A stretch of 64,000 nucleotides of DNA. Origin: Bacillota bacterium. Its GTDB lineage: Bacteria > Bacillota > UBA4882 > UBA10575. Under the pieces are notes generated by a model, which saw nothing but the letters and a program-made list of their open reading frames with translations, was not told where the DNA came from and did no database searches. This document shows, in pieces, positions 59,339 to 64,000 of this stretch. Position numbers and translations under genes: made by a program. Positions within the stretch are counted from its first letter, which is position 1; every line of letters starts with the position of its first letter. The stretch spans positions 1 through 64,000 of the forward strand of contig JAAYHQ010000015.1 in the NCBI GenBank assembly GCA_012727425.1. The letters run 5' to 3'.

Positions 59339-60122
59339 CGTTCTCCAACTCCTTCCCCAGGTAGGCTTTGATAACCAACGGATCATGGGCAACCTCGGCA
59401 GGTGTTCCACAGGCGATCGTCCGACCATAATTCAGGACCACAATGCGTTCGCAGATCCCCATTACCAGTTTCATATCATGCTCAATCAAGATAATGGTCA
59501 GGTCAAACCGTTCCCGGATATATTTGATCAAATCCATGAGCTCCAGAGTTTCCTGGGGGTTCATCCCGGCCGCCGGTTCGTCCAGGAGGAGAATATGGGG
59601 TTTGGTCGCCAGCGCCCGGACAATCTCCAGTTTCCGTTGCTCACCGTAGGGGAGGTTCTTCGCCAGTTCATCACTTTTGTGTTCAATCTCAAAGATCTTA
59701 AGCAACGCACGGCATTCTTCATCAATGCGCTTTTGCTCCCGGTAATAACCGGGTAACCGAAAAATCCCCGTCACGCTATTGTACTTTACATTCAGATGGT
59801 TACCAATCCGCACGTTATCCAGAACCGTCAAGTTTTTAAAGAGGCGAATATTCTGGAAGGTCCGTGCCATCCCCAAAGCCGTAATCTGGTAGGGATGGAG
59901 CCGGCTGATGTCTTGAAGCTGACCCGTCCGGTCTTGGACCAAAATCCGGCCCGCCGTTGGTTTATATACACCAGTCAGCATATTGAAGACTGTGGTCTTT
60001 CCGGCCCCGTTCGGACCGATCAAACCGATCAGTTCCCCTTTTTTGACATCCAGATTTAAATTGGCCACGGCCATCAGCCCGCCGAACTGAATCGAAAGAT
60101 TTTCGGTTTTTAAGACGGTCAT
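59331..60122 (-). CDS. livG: Branched-chain amino acid ABC transporter ATPase LivG
   Basis: A 263-residue ABC ATPase: Walker A GPNGAGKTTVFNMLTGVYKPT, the LivG-specific GMARTFQNIRLFKNLTVLDNVRIG, signature NLPYGEQRKLEIVRAL, Walker B ILLLDEPAAGMNPQE. ATG overlaps the livM stop by four bases. It pairs with LivF to energise uptake. Confidence 0.97.
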   Translation of the reverse strand: MTVLKTENLSIQFGGLMAVANLNLDVKKGELIGLIGPNGAGKTTVFNMLTGVYKPTAGRILVQDRTGQLQDISRLHPYQITALGMARTFQNIRLFKNLTVLDNVRIGNHLNVKYNSVTGIFRLPGYYREQKRIDEECRALLKIFEIEHKSDELAKNLPYGEQRKLEIVRALATKPHILLLDEPAAGMNPQETLELMDLIKYIRERFDLTIILIEHDMKLVMGICERIVVLNYGRTIACGTPAEVAHDPLVIKAYLGKELENGA

Positions 60123-61141
60123 TGGACTTCACCCGCCTTATCTGAAGATTCCTCTCCGCCCAGCGGCTTTTCCCCAAGCATCTTACTGACCAGACGGGTC
60201 AATGAAAACTCTTTATTCCCAAACAAGCCCATAATCCCGGAGGGTTGGAAGAGCATGACGATAATCAGGATGACCGGGTAGATCACCAGGCGGTAGTCTT
60301 TGAGAAAACGCAGGATCTCCTGTAAATAAGTGAGGCCGATCCCGGCCACCACCGTTCCGGTCAGGTTCCCCATTCCGCCTAAAACAACAATGATCAAAAA
60401 CTCCACGGATTTTTGGAAGTTAAACATGTTCGGGCTGAGGTAGCCAAAGAAAGGGGCATAAAGGGCCCCGCCCAACCCGCCGATAAAGGCGGAAAGGGTA
60501 AAGGCAAATAATTTGTAATAAAAGACATTGACCCCCATGGCGTTGGCGGCAATTTCATCCTCGCGGATCGAAACAATCGCCGCGCCGTGCGAGGAGTTAA
60601 GCAGGTTGTTGAGCAGGACGACCACCAGCGTCAACGCGAGGTAAACCAAAGCAAAGGGAATAACCGGCCGCCAAGCAAAGTTTGTCGTGTAAGTCGGAAT
60701 CCCCTTTAACCCGGCGGGTCCGCCCGTCAATTCGGGAAGGTTAATCATCAGCACCCGGATGATCTCACCAAAACCCAGCGTAACAATGGCCAGGTAATCG
60801 CCGCGCAGGCGTAAAGTGGGCAAGCCGATCAGAAAACCAAAAAGGGCCGACATTAAAGCCCCGCCCAGCACCGCCAAGGCCATCGGCAGGTTGACCTTCA
60901 TGAGCAAGGCTGCCGTAGTATAAGCACCAACCGCCATGAAACCGGCATGACCCAAAGCCAGTTGGCCGGTGAACCCGGAGATCAAGTTTAAACCCAAGGC
61001 AATGATTGCGTTGATTCCGGCGATGGTCAAAACCTGGCTGGTGTATTCACCGATCACCCGGAACCACACCAGGAGATTGAGGAGGATTAAAAACAAGGCC
61101 ACGATCAGCGCGGAAGCTATGGTGTTTGTCTTCTTACTCAT
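60119..61141 (-). CDS. livM: Branched-chain amino acid ABC transporter permease LivM
   Basis: A 340-residue membrane protein with about nine to ten helices. LGLNLISGFTGQLALGHAGFMAVGAYTTA, PTLRLRGDYLAIVTLGFGEIIR, SIREDEIAANAMGVNVFYYKLFAFTLSAFIGGLGGALY and VLGGMGNLTGTVVAGIGLTYLQEIL are LivM marks. I prefer ATG 61141, which has AGGTGA upstream; GTG 61150 directly abuts the livH stop. Confidence 0.96.
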   Translation of the reverse strand: MSKKTNTIASALIVALFLILLNLLVWFRVIGEYTSQVLTIAGINAIIALGLNLISGFTGQLALGHAGFMAVGAYTTAALLMKVNLPMALAVLGGALMSALFGFLIGLPTLRLRGDYLAIVTLGFGEIIRVLMINLPELTGGPAGLKGIPTYTTNFAWRPVIPFALVYLALTLVVVLLNNLLNSSHGAAIVSIREDEIAANAMGVNVFYYKLFAFTLSAFIGGLGGALYAPFFGYLSPNMFNFQKSVEFLIIVVLGGMGNLTGTVVAGIGLTYLQEILRFLKDYRLVIYPVILIIVMLFQPSGIMGLFGNKEFSLTRLVSKMLGEKPLGGEESSDKAGEVQ

Positions 61142-61150
61142 CAAGCTCAC

Positions 61151-62050
61151 CTACACTTTCTCGCCCATGGGTTTGCCCAGGAGACCCGATGGTTTAACCA
61201 CCAAAATCAGGATCAATAAACCGAAAGCAATGGCGTCGGCCAACTGCGAGGAGAGAAACCCTTTAGTCAAAGTCTCCGCTACCCCAAGAATAATCCCGCC
61301 GAGCATCGCCCCGGGAATACTGCCAATCCCGCCAAAAACGGCGGCAATAAAGGCCTTCATCCCCGGCATGATTCCCATATAGGGCTCAATCTGCGGGTAG
61401 GCACTGGCAAACAGAATCCCCGCCGCGGCCCCCAGGGACGAACCCAAGGCAAAAGTAAAAGAGATGATCCGGTCCACATTGATCCCCATCAGGGCGGCGG
61501 CACCCTTATCAAAGGAGACCGCCTGCATTGCTTTGCCGGTTTTCGTGTGGTTGATGATGTAATTAAGGATCAGCATTAAACCGATGGCTACGATAAAAAT
61601 AAGAATCTGAACCTGGCTGATGTTGATTCCGAAAAGGCGGTAGTTTACCACCGGTAAAGTAGGAAAAACACGGGGGTTGGGTCCAATAAACGGGAGGACC
61701 CGGGCGCCGTTTTCCAGGAAAAAAGAGACCCCGATCGCGGTAATCAAGGCATTGATCCGCGGTTGGTTGCGCAGGGGTTTATAGCACACCTTCTCGATCA
61801 GCACCCCCAGGATCATGCAGAACAACATCGCCGGTAAAAAAGAGAGCATGAGGTTTACGGGAGTAATTCCCCACTTCTTCAGCACAAAATAGCCGACAAA
61901 GGCCCCGACCATTAAAATATCACCGTGGGCGAAGTTGATCAGTTTCACAACCCCATAAACCATGGTGTATCCCAAAGCCAATAAAGCATAGATACTACCG
62001 AGGGACAATCCGTTCAACGTCTGTTGGCACAACTGCTGGAGAAAAGCCAT
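61151..62050 (-). CDS. livH: Branched-chain amino acid ABC transporter permease LivH
   Basis: A 299-residue permease: LNGLSLGSIYALLALGYTMVYGVVKLINFAHGDILMVGAF, AMQAVSFDKGAAALMGINVDRIISFTFALGSSLGAAAGILF, FIAAVFGGIGSIPGAMLGGIILG. AAGGAGG precedes the ATG. It follows livK after 204 bases that contain a strong hairpin, and forms the membrane channel together with LivM. Confidence 0.97.
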   Translation of the reverse strand: MAFLQQLCQQTLNGLSLGSIYALLALGYTMVYGVVKLINFAHGDILMVGAFVGYFVLKKWGITPVNLMLSFLPAMLFCMILGVLIEKVCYKPLRNQPRINALITAIGVSFFLENGARVLPFIGPNPRVFPTLPVVNYRLFGINISQVQILIFIVAIGLMLILNYIINHTKTGKAMQAVSFDKGAAALMGINVDRIISFTFALGSSLGAAAGILFASAYPQIEPYMGIMPGMKAFIAAVFGGIGSIPGAMLGGIILGVAETLTKGFLSSQLADAIAFGLLILILVVKPSGLLGKPMGEKV

Positions 62051-62196
62051 CCTAACCCCACCTCCTTAAGTTGGTAAACTGCACCGGTGCTTTATTGGAA
62101 TGAACGCCCCAAATTATTCTGCCGCCGGCAGGACGGATATTGGTCACGACGATGAACATGGCCAGTGGAGATTGACCTTAAATTAGTTTGTGAATA

Positions 62197-62229
62197 AAGT
62201 AATGGGAGAAAAGTCTTCTCCCATTACTT
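62197..62229 (-). other. Intercistronic stem-loop between livK and livH
   Basis: A perfect 14-bp stem (AAGTAATGGGAGAA 62197-62210 with 62216-62229) and 5-base loop lies 25 bases after the livK stop. On the minus strand it is followed by TTATTCACAAAC, so U-richness is limited. It probably causes partial termination or protects the livK message, giving more binding protein than permease. Confidence 0.75.
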
Positions 62230-62254
62230 CATACCAACCATTGTAACACCAAAA

Positions 62255-63406
62255 TTATTCCGGATCAACCATACCTACATATTCAGTGGTCAGCCGACCG
62301 TCCGGACCCTGAACCACCTTCAAAATAGTCGTGGATTTGACCGGGTTATGGCTCTCATCGAAGGTGATATGGCCGGTAACATATTTTTTGTTGGTCTCCA
62401 TCAGTGCCTCTTTCAAGACTTGCGGGTCGTCGGTCCCGGCCCGTTCGATTGCTTCCAACACGATATAGGCCGCGTCATAACCCAACGCTGCCAGGGCGTT
62501 CGGGGTGATGCCATAACGCTCCCGGTACTTGCGGACAAACTCCTGCACATCTTCATCATCGGCATCCGGGCTATAGTGATTACAGAAGTAGTTGCCAACG
62601 GCCTCTTCGCCGGCCTGCCCCACCAGTTCATCCCAACCATCGGGACCAAGCATGATCGCATCCAAGCCCTGGTTGCGTGCTTGGTTGATGATCAGCGAAA
62701 CCGTGTTGTAATAGTCGGGGAGGAACAGCACATCCGGATCGGCCGCTTTAATCTTGGTAATCTGAGCATTGAAATCCTTGTCCCCACCGGCGTAAGATTC
62801 GGTGGCCACCACGGTGCCGCCCAGCGCCACAAAGGTTTCTTCAAAGCTCTTCGTCAAACCGGTGGAGTAGTCATTGTTCATGTCATAAAGCACCGCCGCT
62901 TTGGTGGCGTTTAAATTTTCGATTGCAAACTGGGCCATAACTTGACCTTGGAAGGAATCCTTAAAGCAGGAACGGAAGATCAGATCACCGGCATCGGTCA
63001 CGGCATCATTGGTCGAAGTCGGAGTGAAAAGCAAGATGCCCCGGCGCTGCGCTTCCTGGGTGATGGCCAGCGTACAGTCGCTGGTCAAAGCACCGAGGAC
63101 CACTCTCACCTTGTCCTTCGTTGCTAACTTGACCAGCGCGTTCATGGTTTTTTCCGGGTTCTTCTCGTCATCTTCCACGATGAGTTGAACTTGCTTGCCA
63201 AGAACCCCGCCCCGCGCGTTAATCTCGTCAACCGCCAACTGGATCGCATCCCGGCATTGGGTCCCAAAATGGGAAACCGGACCGCTGGTCGACATGATGA
63301 CGCCGATTTTAATCGTATCACTACCGCCCCGGCCAGTCGCGAGGAAGATAACGGCGACCGCCACGACTACAACGAGTACTCCTAAGGCAATTAGTTTCTT
63401 TTTCAT
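62255..63406 (-). CDS. livK: Branched-chain amino acid binding protein LivK-like
   Basis: A 383-residue periplasmic-binding-protein family protein: IKIGVIMSTSGPVSHFGTQCRDAIQLAVDEINARGGVLGKQVQLIVEDDEKNPEKTMN in outline, then VRVVLGALTSDCTLAITQEAQ, VLYDMNNDYSTGLTKSFEETF, GGDKDFNAQITKIKAADPDVLFLPDYYN and ALGYDAAYIVLEAIERAG. The N-terminus is a hydrophobic anchor (LIALGVLVVVVAVAVIFLATG) without a lipobox cysteine, so it may stay membrane-bound by its signal. AAAGGAGG precedes ATG 63406. It has its own strong promoter and leads the liv operon. Exact ligand among amino acids is inferred. Confidence 0.94.
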   Translation of the reverse strand: MKKKLIALGVLVVVVAVAVIFLATGRGGSDTIKIGVIMSTSGPVSHFGTQCRDAIQLAVDEINARGGVLGKQVQLIVEDDEKNPEKTMNALVKLATKDKVRVVLGALTSDCTLAITQEAQRRGILLFTPTSTNDAVTDAGDLIFRSCFKDSFQGQVMAQFAIENLNATKAAVLYDMNNDYSTGLTKSFEETFVALGGTVVATESYAGGDKDFNAQITKIKAADPDVLFLPDYYNTVSLIINQARNQGLDAIMLGPDGWDELVGQAGEEAVGNYFCNHYSPDADDEDVQEFVRKYRERYGITPNALAALGYDAAYIVLEAIERAGTDDPQVLKEALMETNKKYVTGHITFDESHNPVKSTTILKVVQGPDGRLTTEYVGMVDPE

Positions 63407-63508
63407 TACACTACCTCCTTTTTATATTTGCATAAATTAATAAATATACAGACGAGACAGGTACTACCATGGGCAGGACAATCCCGTCTTCGGAAGTATA
63501 TAATGAAA

Positions 63509-63537
63509 AATATATCAGAATCGCAGCAAAATGTCAA
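63509..63537 (-). promoter_or_regulatory. Sigma-A promoter of livK operon
   Basis: On the minus strand TTGACA (complement of 63532-63537), 17 bases, TATATT (complement of 63509-63514). Near perfect. The leader to the livK ATG is about 100 bases, and no riboswitch or T-box features are visible in it. Confidence 0.9.
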
Positions 63538-63609
63538 TCTTCCCGGCGGTTAAGATCGTACTAAAATCCGAACAGAATAATAATTATTTATACAAAAATT
63601 TTTGCAAGA

Positions 63610-64000
63610 TTATTCTGGTTCCGGTTTGATCTCTATGGTTTCCTCCGGGGCCCCTTCGGCGGCGGGAAGTGCCATGTCCACGCTGTCCCCGATGGCCTCC
63701 TGGTCCGCGGGCCCATCCCCTGCAGCCCAGTTCGTCCTCTTCTCCGGTTCCGGATTCGCCGGCGTACCGCTGTCTTCCGGGTCCAGCGGGCCGGTGGGGC
63801 TGTCGCCCGCCGTAACCGCCCCGCTTGTCTTTCTTTCCCCTTCGCCGGTGTCGGACGGGTCGTCTGCTTGATCGTGCTCTTCGGCTGCTTCTCCTTCCGC
63901 CGTCACCCCCAGAACCACCGGGGAAAGCGTCACGTTTTCCCCGCGGTCCGCACCGTCTTCTTCCGCGGTCGTCGCCACACCATCCGTTTCTTCCACCATA
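63610..64000 (-). CDS. Acidic low-complexity protein, C-terminal part, continues past window edge
   Basis: A minus-strand frame is open from the window edge to a TAA at 63610, giving about 130 residues. It is rich in Glu, Asp, Ala, Gly, Pro and Thr, with only a few Lys and Arg (e.g. TTAEEDGADRGENV, AEEHDQADDPSDTGEGE, PANPEPEKR, PEETIEIKPEPE). No domain is recognisable; such stretches are usually disordered tails or spacers of larger surface, spore or ribosome-associated proteins. The ATG at 63999 is likely internal, since the frame reaches the edge. The complementary frame is open for about 90 codons but is Ser/Ala/Gly-rich and less gene-like. Real but unidentified; the upstream sequence decides. 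Confidence 0.55.
   Translation of the reverse strand, partial: MVEETDGVATTAEEDGADRGENVTLSPVVLGVTAEGEAAEEHDQADDPSDTGEGERKTSGAVTAGDSPTGPLDPEDSGTPANPEPEKRTNWAAGDGPADQEAIGDSVDMALPAAEGAPEETIEIKPEPE

Noticed and set aside
1-64000. CRISPR arrays, tRNA or rRNA genes, prophage or intact IS elements
   Set aside because: No regularly spaced repeats, no cloverleaf-like sequence, no transposase or integrase motif was found by reading.

Overview
The window is about 55-57 % GC and reads as chromosomal DNA of an endospore-forming member of the Bacillota. The sequence evidence is a complete gerA-gerB-gerC germinant receptor operon, spoIIP and yunB, a T-box leader on trpS, a fused ispH-rpsA gene, a six-gene Rnf complex, and Firmicutes-type blocks (rpmB / yloU-fakA; ylxM-ffh-rpsP-khpA-rimM-trmD-rplS; mre-mrdA-min-rodA). 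The ispH-rpsA fusion and Rnf point to the Clostridia and related deep classes such as the Limnochordia / Hydrogenispora group; that placement is inference. No CRISPR array, rRNA, tRNA, intact insertion sequence or prophage was seen. Almost all of the window is core genome.

Layout, left to right. 1-6070: a maltose/maltodextrin-type module: an ABC permease (cut by the window edge), its binding protein, a LacI regulator and a GH65 maltose phosphorylase, tied together by three near-identical 16-bp palindromic operators. 6512-9697: dnaE, interrupted by an in-frame TAA just before its OB-fold. 9903-11458: a T-box controlled trpS. 11534-23366 (minus): DUF1614, spoIIP, two DUF3189 paralogues, two HgdB/DUF2229-like proteins and a BadF/HgdC-type activase, then gerA-gerB-gerC, menA-like and hepT-like genes. 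23592-30803 (minus): yloU, fakA, rsmD, coaD, a coiled-coil protein, cmk, plsC and ispH-rpsA. 31179-35783: rpmB, prs, yunB and a class A penicillin-binding protein. 35914-49778 (minus): rnfCDGEAB, maf, radC, mreBCD, mrdA, minCDE, rodA. 49920-52561 (minus): deoB and a pyrimidine-nucleoside phosphorylase. 52717-56732 (minus): the ylxM/ffh/ribosome-maturation block. 56996-63406: degV (FakB-like), a CBS-ACT protein and a complete branched-chain amino acid ABC transporter (livFGMHK). The right edge holds the C-terminus of an acidic low-complexity protein.

How the parts fit: maltose imported by the ABC system would be cleaved by phosphate in the cytoplasm, under one LacI repressor. FakA with a DegV protein forms a candidate fatty acid kinase that would feed lipid synthesis together with PlsC. 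Rnf couples ferredoxin oxidation to NAD reduction and ion pumping. MreBCD, PBP2, RodA, MinCDE and PBP1A build and divide the rod. The part least explained by known biology is the radical-type activase / HgdB-like / DUF3189 module wedged between spoIIP and the germinant receptor genes. Several convergent gene pairs share bidirectional terminators, and four strong sigma-A promoters (consensus or near-consensus boxes with exact 17-bp spacing) can be read directly.
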